Assembly (NCBI GenBank): GCA_022843625.1
Contig: JALHNH010000022.1
Coordinates: 40,929 to 104,928 of the forward strand
DNA from: Bryobacter sp.
GTDB lineage: Bacteria; Acidobacteriota; Terriglobia; Bryobacterales; Bryobacteraceae
Reading direction: 5' to 3'
DNA length: 64,000 bases
The position numbers were made by a program, and so were the translations under genes. Below the pieces are notes generated by a model. That model was given only the letters and a program-made list of their open reading frames with translations, searched no databases and was not told where the DNA came from. This document shows positions 30,906 to 40,264 of this stretch, in pieces (within the stretch, counting starts at the first letter, position 1; every line of letters starts with the position of its first letter).

Positions 30906-31877
30906 ATGAGTACCCTTGGGCAACCGAGGGGCACCCTGGAGCATGCAGGGCAAGTTCTCGCCCGAGACTTCGGTGAATTCGTCGTCTCCAAGCAGAAGCT
31001 GAAGAAGGCCGAAGGCATCTGTCTGGTGCGGGAGAAGCGAGAAACGGCCACTCAAACGCTCGGATTTACCGCGCGGCCGTTCGTGCTTTGCGGGTTGCCG
31101 ATTCGGCGTCCTCCAGCCGACCAACTTCTTTTTGAACGACGGAATGGGCATTTCACGCTGCAAGTCACGGGTCACCCTGAATTTGGCCTTCCTTTTGGCC
31201 AAGATCGTCTTGTGCCGATCTTCTTGGCAACAATGGCCGTCCGGCAGCAGAGTCGGATCGTGCGATTTGAATCGGCGGCCGAGCTTCTCGACACATTCGG
31301 ACTTTCGAAGGGTGGCAAGGAGTACAGGCGTCTAGTTTCTGCGTTCGAGCGGATCTTCGGCGCGACGATCTTCTTTGGCACGGAGTCGAGCCGTCCTGCC
31401 GCCAAAGTGGTCCATCGGTCTCGCTTCAATTTCTTGTCAGCGGCGCAGATTTGGTACAACCACGACTCCGCCCAACCACCTCTCTCAGATGAGTTCGCCA
31501 ACGTCGTCATCCTCAGTGAAGAGTTCTATCGCGAGATTTCAGAGCATCCGATACCAGCCGACCTTGATGCCGTCAAGGTGCTGGCATCGGCGCCAGCCGT
31601 CTTGGACTTGTTCGTCTGGCTGACCTATCGCTGCTTCTCTGCAAAGGGCCCAGAACGGATTCCGCTTTTTGGGGGCTTTGGCCTTGCCCAGCAGCTCGGA
31701 TGCGTGGAGTACTCGCGGCCACGGCGCTTTCGGGCGATGCTGGACCAATGGCTGGCTTCGATCCGAAGGCTATGGCCAGACTGCCCGGCGGTTGTTTCGA
31801 GCGACGGCGGAGCGCTGCTGGTGAACCATTCCAAGGCGGTCCTTCCGCAGCAAGAATCTGGACTGCGGTTTGGTTGA
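30906..31877 (+). CDS. repA: Plasmid-type replication initiator, RepA_C family
   Basis: This 323-residue protein starts at ATG 30906, with GGAG seven bases upstream; the open frame reaches back to TTG 30885. The central part, LPFGQDRLVPIFLATMAVRQQSRIV followed by FGLSKGGKEYRRLVSAFERIFGATIFF, matches the plasmid-encoded RepA family (PF04796), whose members bind iterons and start replication of broad-host-range plasmids. A second winged-helix-like part is suggested by DLFVWLTYRCFSAKG. On the chromosome it is a sign of an integrated replicon; the matching iterons may be those at 56.3 kb. Confidence 0.82.
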   Translation: MSTLGQPRGTLEHAGQVLARDFGEFVVSKQKLKKAEGICLVREKRETATQTLGFTARPFVLCGLPIRRPPADQLLFERRNGHFTLQVTGHPEFGLPFGQDRLVPIFLATMAVRQQSRIVRFESAAELLDTFGLSKGGKEYRRLVSAFERIFGATIFFGTESSRPAAKVVHRSRFNFLSAAQIWYNHDSAQPPLSDEFANVVILSEEFYREISEHPIPADLDAVKVLASAPAVLDLFVWLTYRCFSAKGPERIPLFGGFGLAQQLGCVEYSRPRRFRAMLDQWLASIRRLWPDCPAVVSSDGGALLVNHSKAVLPQQESGLRFG

Positions 31878-31945
31878 GTATGGAGAGGCTTGAGAGGGAA
31901 CGGGTTACGAAGCAACTTCATGCCCTCTAACGGTAAATTAGAGGT

Positions 31946-33610
31946 GTGTCTTTCCCTCAACCTCCGGAGCAGCGCGATTCCGCATCCCTTGCGGCTCTGG
32001 AGTCGTGGATGTCGCAGCCTGAGGCAGAACGACTTGAATTCAAGGAAGCGAAGAATAATTTTCATTTTGAACGCCTTGCAAAATACTGCGCGGCGCTCTC
32101 GAATGAGGGCGGCGGCACCATCATTCTGGGCGTGACAGATCGCCGTCCTCGTCGAGTAGTTGGCACTTCGGTTTTCGAAGAACCCGGCAGAGCCGTCGCC
32201 GGCCTTTGCGACCGACTTCGAATTCGTATCACGGTAGACGAGATTACCCATCCAAGTGGACGGGTCCTGGCGTTCCATTCACCGGCTCGACCCATCGGAA
32301 TGCCCATACAGTTCGAAGGCGTGTATTGGGGCAGAGCCGGGGACGAACTGCGTCCCCTCACCGCCGACGAATTGCGTCGAGTCTTCGATGAAGCGGGTCC
32401 AGATTTCTCGGCTGAATTTCATCGTTTCGCGACACTTGGAGATTTGGATACTACCCTGATCGAGCGTTTCCGCGAAATGTGGATTCGCAAGTCCGGCAAC
32501 GAAGGACTACGGAGCTTGTCCAATCAACAGTTGCTGGAGGATGCGGAATTGGTTCTCGGCAATCAAGTGACCAATGCCGCATTGATCCTGATGGCTGGCG
32601 CCAAAGCGCTCGACCGCCATCTCGCACAAGCAGAGGTGATCTTCGAGTACCGATCAAGTGATTCCTCTATCCCCTTCCAGCAGCGATTGGAGCTTCGGCG
32701 AGGATTTCTAGGCATCGTTGATGAACTGTGGTCGACCATCAGCCTTCGAAACGATATTCTCCACTATCAGCAAGGATTCTTCACTTTCGATATTCCCGTG
32801 CTCAACGAATCCGTGGTCCGAGAGGCGGTTCTCAACGCAATCGCCCATCGGGACTATCGACTCCCAGGCTCTGTGTTCGTCCGGCAGTTCCCTCGACGGC
32901 TTGAAGTTGTCAGTCCAGGGGGCTTTCCTGCGGGTATCACGGCAAGCAATCTCCTCTGGCGTCAACTGCCTCGGAATCGCCGAATCGCTGAGGCGTGCGC
33001 CAAATGCGGGCTGGTTGAACGCTCCGGCCAAGGCGCTAACCGAATGTTCGAGGAGAGCATCAAAGAAGGCAAGCCGCAGCCCAGTTTCGTCGGAACGGAT
33101 GAATACCAGGTGGCGCTCACGTTGCTGGGTGAGGTTCAGAATCCAGACTTTCTGCGTTTTTTTGAAAAGCTCGGCAAGGAGCGTCTTTCGTCCTTCACGA
33201 CTGAGGATTTGCTGATTCTCGATGCAATTCAGCGAGACGAGCACATCGGTGACGCCCTGAAACCGAGGCTGGCTCACCTGGCAAATGAAGGCATTATCGA
33301 GCGCATCGGCGGTCGCGGTCGCGGTGGCCGGTTAATCCTGTCTCGAAGCCTTTACTCCTTGATGGGTAAACGAGGGGTCTACACGAGAGCGCGCGGTCTG
33401 GATCGGGAAACCAACAAGGCGCTGCTGTTGCGCCATATCGAAGGCAATTCGGAGGACGGAAGTATCTACCAAGACTTCCAACAGGTTCTTCCGACTCTAA
33501 CCCGCCATCAAATCCAAAAGCTCCTGCAAGAACTCAAACAGGATGGCCGTATCAGAGTGGGCGGCACACGTAGGCATGCCCGTTGGTATCCAGGTACGAC
33601 CGTCCTTTGA
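31946..33610 (+). CDS. Schlafen AlbA_2-domain protein with RecG-like HATPase C-terminal domain
   Basis: This 554-residue protein has an N-terminal AlbA_2 (Schlafen) domain (ERLEFKEAKNNFHFERLAKYCAALSNEGGGTIILGV). The divergent C-terminal ATPase-like part carries VREAVLNAIAHRDYRLPGSVFVRQFPRRLEVVSPGG and ERSGQGANRMFEE. Winged-helix-like segments end the protein. Relatives are transcription regulators or RNA/tRNA-acting proteins, and many sit in defence islands. The start is GTG 31946; an ATG at 32009 is possible but would cut into the domain edge. It follows repA by 68 bp and converges on the helicase gene. Confidence 0.85.
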   Translation: MSFPQPPEQRDSASLAALESWMSQPEAERLEFKEAKNNFHFERLAKYCAALSNEGGGTIILGVTDRRPRRVVGTSVFEEPGRAVAGLCDRLRIRITVDEITHPSGRVLAFHSPARPIGMPIQFEGVYWGRAGDELRPLTADELRRVFDEAGPDFSAEFHRFATLGDLDTTLIERFREMWIRKSGNEGLRSLSNQQLLEDAELVLGNQVTNAALILMAGAKALDRHLAQAEVIFEYRSSDSSIPFQQRLELRRGFLGIVDELWSTISLRNDILHYQQGFFTFDIPVLNESVVREAVLNAIAHRDYRLPGSVFVRQFPRRLEVVSPGGFPAGITASNLLWRQLPRNRRIAEACAKCGLVERSGQGANRMFEESIKEGKPQPSFVGTDEYQVALTLLGEVQNPDFLRFFEKLGKERLSSFTTEDLLILDAIQRDEHIGDALKPRLAHLANEGIIERIGGRGRGGRLILSRSLYSLMGKRGVYTRARGLDRETNKALLLRHIEGNSEDGSIYQDFQQVLPTLTRHQIQKLLQELKQDGRIRVGGTRRHARWYPGTTVL

Positions 33611-33671
33611 GCCGAATTAAGCGGATTTGACTCAATACGGCTCAAAGGCATGAGCAGAAGTTCTTTTTTTT
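33604..33671 (+). terminator. Likely terminator of the Schlafen-domain gene
   Basis: CCTTTGAGCCG (33604-33614) is repeated in inverted form as CGGCTCAAAGG (33638-33648) around a 23-base loop, and a run of T follows (about 33664-33671). The left arm overlaps the TGA stop codon. The loop is unusually long. Confidence 0.55.
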
Positions 33672-33797
33672 TCAGTTGTTTCCATAGGCCTCGTCGTTAA
33701 GTCTTTGGAGCCTGTGGGCGACTCAAGTCCTCAAGTCAACCGCCGGCGATAGCTCAACCATCACGGCAATTTCACTCACAAGACGTTGCAGCGTGAG

Positions 33798-36700
33798 CTA
33801 CGCGTTTTTGACGAATTCCTGGAAAGCGGACGGGAGGTCCTGCTCCACAAGATAATCGGGCAGAAGAATAACCTTTTTGCCTCCAGCCGTGGACATGAAA
33901 TGTCGCTGCTGTGCCACCTCCCGAGCGAGAAGCGACGGATAGGTACCGATAGCGACGGCTGGGCCGCCGTCTCTTGGTGTCACAACTAAGGGTGCATCAG
34001 TGCTCGCTACCTCCCAGCCTTCGAGCTCCAAAAAGCGGCCTAGCGGAACGAGCGTCTTTCGTTGGAACTCAAATGATGCAATTTGAGGTTCCTCGCCAAA
34101 ACGAGCATAACGCAGCAGTTGCAGCCCCAAGCGTCGGTCAAGCCGAGGATGAAGAAACCGATTGCCGTAGTGACGCATACACTTTGTGCACGAGCGCTCA
34201 CAGCCCCCAGAACAAGTGGTCAACAATCCTTCGACGTGGCCGAGCATCTCTTCGAGTTGAAGCCCGACTTCGTAGGCGTAACCCGCACCACCAGAGGCCG
34301 TGTCGAACAAGTAGATCTCAGCCGCTCCAACACCGCTCTCTAAAGCAGGGACAAGTCTGAAACCAGAGCTCAACTCACCTGGGTCGATCGAAAGCCCCAA
34401 ACTCGCACCGAGTGCCATCGCCTCGGCGCACGTGGAGAGGGCATCATACAGCCACGGCTGTTTTGGACTGAAATCCATTCCGGCCTGGAACTCCAGCCGC
34501 AAAAGAAGGATGTCTGTTAAGAACTGATGCCCAAGGTAAAGTCCACGGCGAATAACACCGTTGCACGACTTCGCGGGCTGCTCGCGCTTTAATACATATG
34601 ACGGGAGAAGGAACGGTCTACGATGCGCTTTCTCCGAATCGGTATCATCGGAAAGCCAAGCCGCGCCGCAGGTCTCACAGACGGCAAAGCCGGAGTTATC
34701 TTTTCCTTTATTGGTGACGATCAGCTTGATCCCCTCGGCATATGCGTAATCCATGCGAGAGCCTTTTGCAGCCTTCCAGTCAAAGCGTCGGTCAACAAGT
34801 TCAGGCAATTGAGCACTCGAAGCATAGGTAAGATCCTGCTCCCGATCACCCTCTTTCAATCGTCGCCCGCCTTCGGGAGAGAACCCAGGCGGATCAAGCA
34901 CTTCGTTAACTGTAAGGTCTTCACCACAAACTGGGCAGGCCGGCTCATCGAGCGGCCGCTCAACCTGTGTCGTTTCGTCCAGCCGAACGTAGGAGCAGCG
35001 GCGACAGCCAATATACCGACCCCGCACACCGGAGAAAACACCAACCGCCGGACTCGCCGTTGGCAAACCATCGAAGAAGATTCCACCCACACGGTAGGTC
35101 TGCTTGTTGACCACCAACAGTCGCCCCGGAGCATACTCACTCAGGCCTTGAACTTTTGCTAACTGCGGACGCTCCTTTTCGACGACCTGGCCATGATCGC
35201 CGTACTCCTGAATTACAAAACTGCAGAGGTCCGTTGGAAACGCATAGGAAGGAAGAAGCCCCTTGTCGAATAGAAGATCGAGCAAGGTAACCGGCTCGGC
35301 AGGCTCCTCCCCTTCCTCTTCACTCGCTTCGATTTCTTTCCCAATCCTAATCAGTTCCTTCAATAAGTCATTTGCGACGGCTTTCACAAAAACCAACATT
35401 TCAGCGCGCTTGTTCTGCTTGTCTTCTGCAAGTTCGTCCGGAAGCCACGAGAGCATTTCTTCAAGCATGGGATTCCCTGACTTGAGCACTGATGTCTCCA
35501 TCCAATCGTTGAATGCGCCAATGGTGAAATCCCCGCCGTCGGCAAAGAAGTCTGGAGCGCTTCCAAAAGCACTCATTAGACTCGGCCTTTCAGTCGCCAG
35601 ACGCTCCTGCTCCGCTTCCGAAAGAGCATCCATTTGTTGGTGAAAAAACGTCTGGAGCAGGAATGAGTAGATGTGCCGCCGTGCTAGACGTTTGTTATCT
35701 GATTTAATTCGCGGCTCACGCGCAGGACCGCTGATCATTGCTTGTGGGTTTGCGAAGTAGTGGGCATCATGAGCACCACCTTGGGCGAATGTCAGGACAC
35801 TCGAAACAGAAGTTCCGCGGCGCCCTGCCCGGCCCGCGCGCTGCTGGTAATTTTCCCTTAATGGCGGAACCGTCCGGAGTCCAACCGCTGTGAGCGACCC
35901 AATATCGATTCCGACCTCCATTGTGGTGGTACAACTCAGGATGTCCACCGGCGGCTTGTCCTTTCCCAACGGCACATCTTGAAAGCGCAGTTCAAATTCT
36001 TCCGTCGTAGCGTAGACAACTCCCGCATCTCGCTGAGAAAGTTGAGCCGTGTGCTCCTCGGCGGTTATGTGGACAGGTCTGTCCCCTTTCAATACTGCGC
36101 GAAGGGGTTCACGTAAGAACCCCTTCTTCGCGGTCATATAGGGATGATCGGGCGGTCGTGCCTCAAGATCACTCCTTCCGCAGTTACCGCACAAGCCCAA
36201 GAAAGGATTCAACTGCACGTTTCCACACAAAAGACACTGCGACCAAGTCTCGTCGATCGCGATCTTGATAACCAAACTATCCGTTGCAAGAAGCCGTCCG
36301 GAATCGTCAGTTCCAACCGAGGGTCGCGTGAAGAGGTCGAACATCTCCCCGCGCAGACGGGCAACTGCGTCCGAATCCAGGCTTGCTCGAGATTTCAAAT
36401 TCGCAAAAAACGTCTTCAGCCCATCTTCGCCACGAATCGCCTCGAAGAAAGGGAATTCTTGCTGTCGGGCGGTCAACGATAGGCTCGGATCGAAGGCGTT
36501 CTTGTCGAGCATCTCTCGAATCCATTCCTCAGCAATCTGTGACAGAACCCTCGGCGAGACTAGATTCCCGATGCGTCTCTCCAAAAGCTTTAGCTTAGAC
36601 TGACGCGGTTGAACCGATACAGCGCAGGCGGCGACAAGCGAGTAGTAACGGTCGCTAATCTGTCGTAGCAGCGCCTGCCGATAGCGGGCTGGTGGCGTGG

Positions 36701-39257
36701 GCTTCCAGCCGTCTTCCAAAGCGAGTATTAGGTCCGAGTCATAGTCTTTTTCGAATCGTTGGCATTCCTCAAGCAAAGAGGCCTGGTCCTGGCCATCAAA
36801 GAAATGCAGATGATAGCGGGCACAGACTGACACAAAAGCGGCATAGAGGGAATCGTCAGTAATTACTTCTTTCTGATGCTTGTCCAGCTCAGCAATCGCG
36901 ACCATCAGGGCTTCGCGCAGCGAATCTCGCTCGACCTCGCGTGGGAGGTCCCTCGCCAAGCGAGCCGCCTTTTGGCGTCCGTCGCTAAAGAGCAGTGCTT
37001 TTCTACCCTCGTTTGGATGTCGCTCATCGAGAGGCTTAGTGGCAACCTGATTCACAAACTGCTCTCGAATCAGATTCGCAAATGGCTGTTCGCCCTTCGT
37101 CGCTAGATCCATGATCTTGAGCGATCCGCCCGTTTTCGTTGGGCGAGTACAAACCGGGCAAACCCCAAACGTCGAGAGGTTGTCTTCATCGCCGCTATCC
37201 GCGCGATAGACGAGCCTGAAGCCTAGCTCAGCATTGGGCGCCTTATCAAACAGGCGCCCCGTAGAAGTGTCGAGCCATTTCGGTTCGACACTTCGCTCTT
37301 GGTCGGGGTGTGGCTCTTCGAGAAGAAGGTGAATTTCGTGGAGAGGTTGCCCGAATTCGCTAAGAGTCCCTCCGCGTTCGTTCCACAAAAACTTAGCATC
37401 CTTTCCACTTCCAAACCCGCGAAGAAACGCGGCCCCGCAATCTCGGTGAGTATAAATTTCAAAGACCCGGGAGCCGCACCCACACTGAGTCCGGGGTTCG
37501 GTATACAGGCGACCGAGAAGTGCATTCGAGCCTGGGTCAAACCTCCGCTCAACGCAAGCGCTATTCAAGCACGCATGCAGTGACGGGAGTCCCCGGAAAA
37601 GCATGTGGACTCTTGTTGGTAGGAGGGGCTGCTCCTGTCGACCAGGCTCAAAGCGTCGCGCAAAGCAGCCGAGAGCTAGCAGTCCATCGGTGGCACGCTG
37701 GGCTTGCCTTGACGCAACCGTTGGGAATAGCAACTCAGACAGACTCTCAAAAGCGGTCCCATTACCAGCACACGTGTCGATCAATAATTCTAAAGGGCCA
37801 ACGCCAGTGAGTTGCCTCGCGACGTATTGGCGCAATTTATCATCGGAAGGCGCGGAGGGCCATCCCAATACATTTGCGGCTTCGCTGACGTTCTTGTGAG
37901 TCGCAGTCAGGTCGACTCCGCCCAGAATCCCAGGGTCGATCAAGGCAAATGCGGTTGCCTCCGCTTCGGTTCCGGGGCGGGCCCCGGATCTAGCTTCTCT
38001 CGTGCCACGAACAATTGCAAATGCACGGTTCTTTCGCTTACTAGTGAGCCCCTCAGCAAACACTTTCCCAGCTTCCTCTGCCTGCGGACCGGCACCCAAG
38101 CTTGCACTGGTGAGAATACAGCGCATTTGTTCACGACCTATGCCGAGCCTTGATTGAAGCCTCCGAATCAAAAGACCCACTTCAGCGCCAGCAACCCCAC
38201 GATACATGTGGGCCTCATCTAGAATCAGAAGGAGTTGATTGCTTGCATCACTCTCAAGCCAACGCCGAGTCTCTCGGAATATTGATCGCTCGATTGGCCG
38301 AAGCAGCATGTATTCGAGCATGGAGTAATTTGTCACAAGGAGATCGGGCGGACTGCTTTGCATCTCATGTCGCGTCAGTAGTTCACGATCACCCGGCTGC
38401 GTAAACAGTCGCTTCTCCCAGTTGTGCCTTATGAAGGTTTCGCCAGCCTTTTTGCCACTCTGATAAGTCTTTCGCTCTTGCTCGGACTCTGCCAGGAAAC
38501 CGACGATATCTTTGGACGGCCATCTCCCACGATCCTTTAACTCCTTGACCAATGCCTGATCCGCAGCCAAGCTGGACTCTTCGAGTCGGACGAAATACTC
38601 AAGCAGGGATGCGATGTTTCGCTCATCCTTCGCGCTCGTCCGGATGCCTGGGTAGGGGGTTCTGCTCGTGTACATTCCAAAGCGCGGTTGTCGCCCCCAA
38701 CGCTCTGCAAACAGCCTCGATAGTCGTTCATCACCAAAGAGTTTCCGCAGTCGCGCAGTTTGGTCGCTCACGAGCGCATTCATGGGGTAGAGGAGCAAAG
38801 CCCTCATCGCGTTCTTCTGAAACGATTTCCGTCGTAAGGTGCCCTCCATCGCAAGCGCTCCAAGAATCGAATACAAAAACGTTTCCGTTTTTCCGGAGCC
38901 TGTGCCCGTCGCGACAATCAGGTCAGATCCATCTTGACCCTCACGGAAATATGCTTCGAGCGCGTCGGCCTGATGCTTATATGGAGGGTAGACTCCAATG
39001 GAAGGATTCCAACTGGCCAGCTCGGTCAATAGACTCCTTACAGCATCCGGCACCTTCAAGTTCGCAAATCCATCACAGACGGCATACGAAGGCGTGACCT
39101 CGACAAAGGGGCGTTGCGAGATGGAGCCAGCCTCAAGAAGAAGCATCCGGCGCTCCTCAATGAAAGAAGCGTCCCGAATGTGGTATTGCGCTTCGAGATA
39201 TCGCTGGAGGCGGCGGTGGATTCGCTCAGCTACTTGTTTAACGCCAATTTCGTTCAT
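33798..39257 (-). CDS. druE: DruE-like DEAH helicase with DUF1998
   Basis: This 1819-residue superfamily 2 helicase has motif I ATGTGSGKTE near residue 113, motif II DEAH near 343, TMEVGIDIGSL near 1108 and motif VI QQRAGRAGRRG near 1137. About 700 residues separate the two lobes. A zinc ribbon of two CxxC pairs (CLLCGN...CGNCG) is near 1007 and another (CRRC...CPVCG) near 1420. DUF1998 closes the protein with FDTASGGAGYA and the cysteine cluster CSGGCERSCTKC near 1685. Size and layout match DruE, the one component shared by all Druantia defence types; DISARM and Dpd helicases are alternatives. Its ATG overlaps the preceding stop by four bases, making it the last gene of the operon. Confidence 0.82.
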   Translation of the reverse strand: MNEIGVKQVAERIHRRLQRYLEAQYHIRDASFIEERRMLLLEAGSISQRPFVEVTPSYAVCDGFANLKVPDAVRSLLTELASWNPSIGVYPPYKHQADALEAYFREGQDGSDLIVATGTGSGKTETFLYSILGALAMEGTLRRKSFQKNAMRALLLYPMNALVSDQTARLRKLFGDERLSRLFAERWGRQPRFGMYTSRTPYPGIRTSAKDERNIASLLEYFVRLEESSLAADQALVKELKDRGRWPSKDIVGFLAESEQERKTYQSGKKAGETFIRHNWEKRLFTQPGDRELLTRHEMQSSPPDLLVTNYSMLEYMLLRPIERSIFRETRRWLESDASNQLLLILDEAHMYRGVAGAEVGLLIRRLQSRLGIGREQMRCILTSASLGAGPQAEEAGKVFAEGLTSKRKNRAFAIVRGTREARSGARPGTEAEATAFALIDPGILGGVDLTATHKNVSEAANVLGWPSAPSDDKLRQYVARQLTGVGPLELLIDTCAGNGTAFESLSELLFPTVASRQAQRATDGLLALGCFARRFEPGRQEQPLLPTRVHMLFRGLPSLHACLNSACVERRFDPGSNALLGRLYTEPRTQCGCGSRVFEIYTHRDCGAAFLRGFGSGKDAKFLWNERGGTLSEFGQPLHEIHLLLEEPHPDQERSVEPKWLDTSTGRLFDKAPNAELGFRLVYRADSGDEDNLSTFGVCPVCTRPTKTGGSLKIMDLATKGEQPFANLIREQFVNQVATKPLDERHPNEGRKALLFSDGRQKAARLARDLPREVERDSLREALMVAIAELDKHQKEVITDDSLYAAFVSVCARYHLHFFDGQDQASLLEECQRFEKDYDSDLILALEDGWKPTPPARYRQALLRQISDRYYSLVAACAVSVQPRQSKLKLLERRIGNLVSPRVLSQIAEEWIREMLDKNAFDPSLSLTARQQEFPFFEAIRGEDGLKTFFANLKSRASLDSDAVARLRGEMFDLFTRPSVGTDDSGRLLATDSLVIKIAIDETWSQCLLCGNVQLNPFLGLCGNCGRSDLEARPPDHPYMTAKKGFLREPLRAVLKGDRPVHITAEEHTAQLSQRDAGVVYATTEEFELRFQDVPLGKDKPPVDILSCTTTMEVGIDIGSLTAVGLRTVPPLRENYQQRAGRAGRRGTSVSSVLTFAQGGAHDAHYFANPQAMISGPAREPRIKSDNKRLARRHIYSFLLQTFFHQQMDALSEAEQERLATERPSLMSAFGSAPDFFADGGDFTIGAFNDWMETSVLKSGNPMLEEMLSWLPDELAEDKQNKRAEMLVFVKAVANDLLKELIRIGKEIEASEEEGEEPAEPVTLLDLLFDKGLLPSYAFPTDLCSFVIQEYGDHGQVVEKERPQLAKVQGLSEYAPGRLLVVNKQTYRVGGIFFDGLPTASPAVGVFSGVRGRYIGCRRCSYVRLDETTQVERPLDEPACPVCGEDLTVNEVLDPPGFSPEGGRRLKEGDREQDLTYASSAQLPELVDRRFDWKAAKGSRMDYAYAEGIKLIVTNKGKDNSGFAVCETCGAAWLSDDTDSEKAHRRPFLLPSYVLKREQPAKSCNGVIRRGLYLGHQFLTDILLLRLEFQAGMDFSPKQPWLYDALSTCAEAMALGASLGLSIDPGELSSGFRLVPALESGVGAAEIYLFDTASGGAGYAYEVGLQLEEMLGHVEGLLTTCSGGCERSCTKCMRHYGNRFLHPRLDRRLGLQLLRYARFGEEPQIASFEFQRKTLVPLGRFLELEGWEVASTDAPLVVTPRDGGPAVAIGTYPSLLAREVAQQRHFMSTAGGKKVILLPDYLVEQDLPSAFQEFVKNA

Positions 39258-40264
39258 CTGTTCTCTCTCACTGAAATTTGTATACCTAGAGCCGTCAGAC
39301 GACTCCTCACTTCGGCGGCGTATTCACGGGGGAACCGCCAAGTTCGGGGGTAATAATTACCTTCTGCGACGGTGAGTCTGCCTAGGGCAGCAAGCAGGCG
39401 TCGTTCAGGCTTGGGGAGCTCACTCCTTAGCAGGAGAACCACCTCTCCATGCTGATAGCCCTCCTCGACGATTACCGGCTTACCAGAAAGAGCGTCTAGT
39501 CCATACATCAGTCTCCGAAAATCCCGACACTGAAGTGTCTTGACTCTAGTCAGTTTGCCACTGACGATTTCGGCGCCCAAGTACCTCTTCAGACCAAATG
39601 GAAGGTCTTGTCGGCATAAGTATCTGCCCGATAGCCTTTCGGGTCTCTCAACCCAACGGATTGCTTGCGGTCTTGAAGGCGCAAATAGTTCTGGCGCATA
39701 GATATACAGATGTTCACCACGATGTGCTTCATACCGCCCATCCAATGTTTCTTGCGTCCACGAGCGAAGATCCTCCGGGAACTCGCCCATCCAAGCTGCG
39801 CGGTCCTCAGCCGGGAGGCCAAGGGTTTTTGAAAGATATTCGCCCTTCGTCCGCCGAAACACTCCGTTATGTTCCAACTTGGAACTGAGTTCTGTCGGAA
39901 GAAGAGAAGTGGGAAATCCGCCTACCAAAAGTCTTGTATCATCAGGCGTTCCGAGATGAACCTCGCGCGTCGGCGCTGGAAGCCAACGACCGTTCGCCAG
40001 TTCCACTAGATCCCCGGCTTCGGAAAGTTCTTCAAGACTTTCCTTAATCCTTGACCGAGTCTCCTCAGCGAGTGGATTAATTGAAGCAGCGAAATTCAAC
40101 AGCCTGAGCACGTGCACCGGGGTTTGCCCTCCGGTGAGCGCCCAGACGCTACTCCGCAGCAACGCGCAATCTGCTGCAACCTGATCGCACTCACTCGCGC
40201 CAATGAGTTGTTGCCTAAGGATCGTACTGGCTTCTCTCTCCGAAACGGTCCGAAGCAACGTCAT
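39254..40264 (-). CDS. Unknown ~336-residue protein, DruD-position gene
   Basis: I recognise no domain. The start ATG 40264 overlaps the preceding stop as ATGA; a GTG at 40294 in frame would add ten residues rich in Asp and Cys. The N-terminal third looks helical and winged-helix-like (RSRIKESLEELSEAGDLVELANGRWLP). The middle has strand-rich segments (TRLLVGGFP, EHLYIYAPELF, GRYLCRQDLPFGLKRYLG). It overlaps the helicase by ATGA, so the two are made in step, and it may act as a helicase partner. Its length is close to what I recall for DruD. Confidence 0.8.
   Translation of the reverse strand: MTLLRTVSEREASTILRQQLIGASECDQVAADCALLRSSVWALTGGQTPVHVLRLLNFAASINPLAEETRSRIKESLEELSEAGDLVELANGRWLPAPTREVHLGTPDDTRLLVGGFPTSLLPTELSSKLEHNGVFRRTKGEYLSKTLGLPAEDRAAWMGEFPEDLRSWTQETLDGRYEAHRGEHLYIYAPELFAPSRPQAIRWVERPERLSGRYLCRQDLPFGLKRYLGAEIVSGKLTRVKTLQCRDFRRLMYGLDALSGKPVIVEEGYQHGEVVLLLRSELPKPERRLLAALGRLTVAEGNYYPRTWRFPREYAAEVRSRLTALGIQISVRENR

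Noticed and set aside
30906..33610. CRISPR array, transposase or IS element near the island edge
   Set aside because: No regularly spaced palindromic repeats, no transposase-like frame and no terminal inverted repeats were seen.
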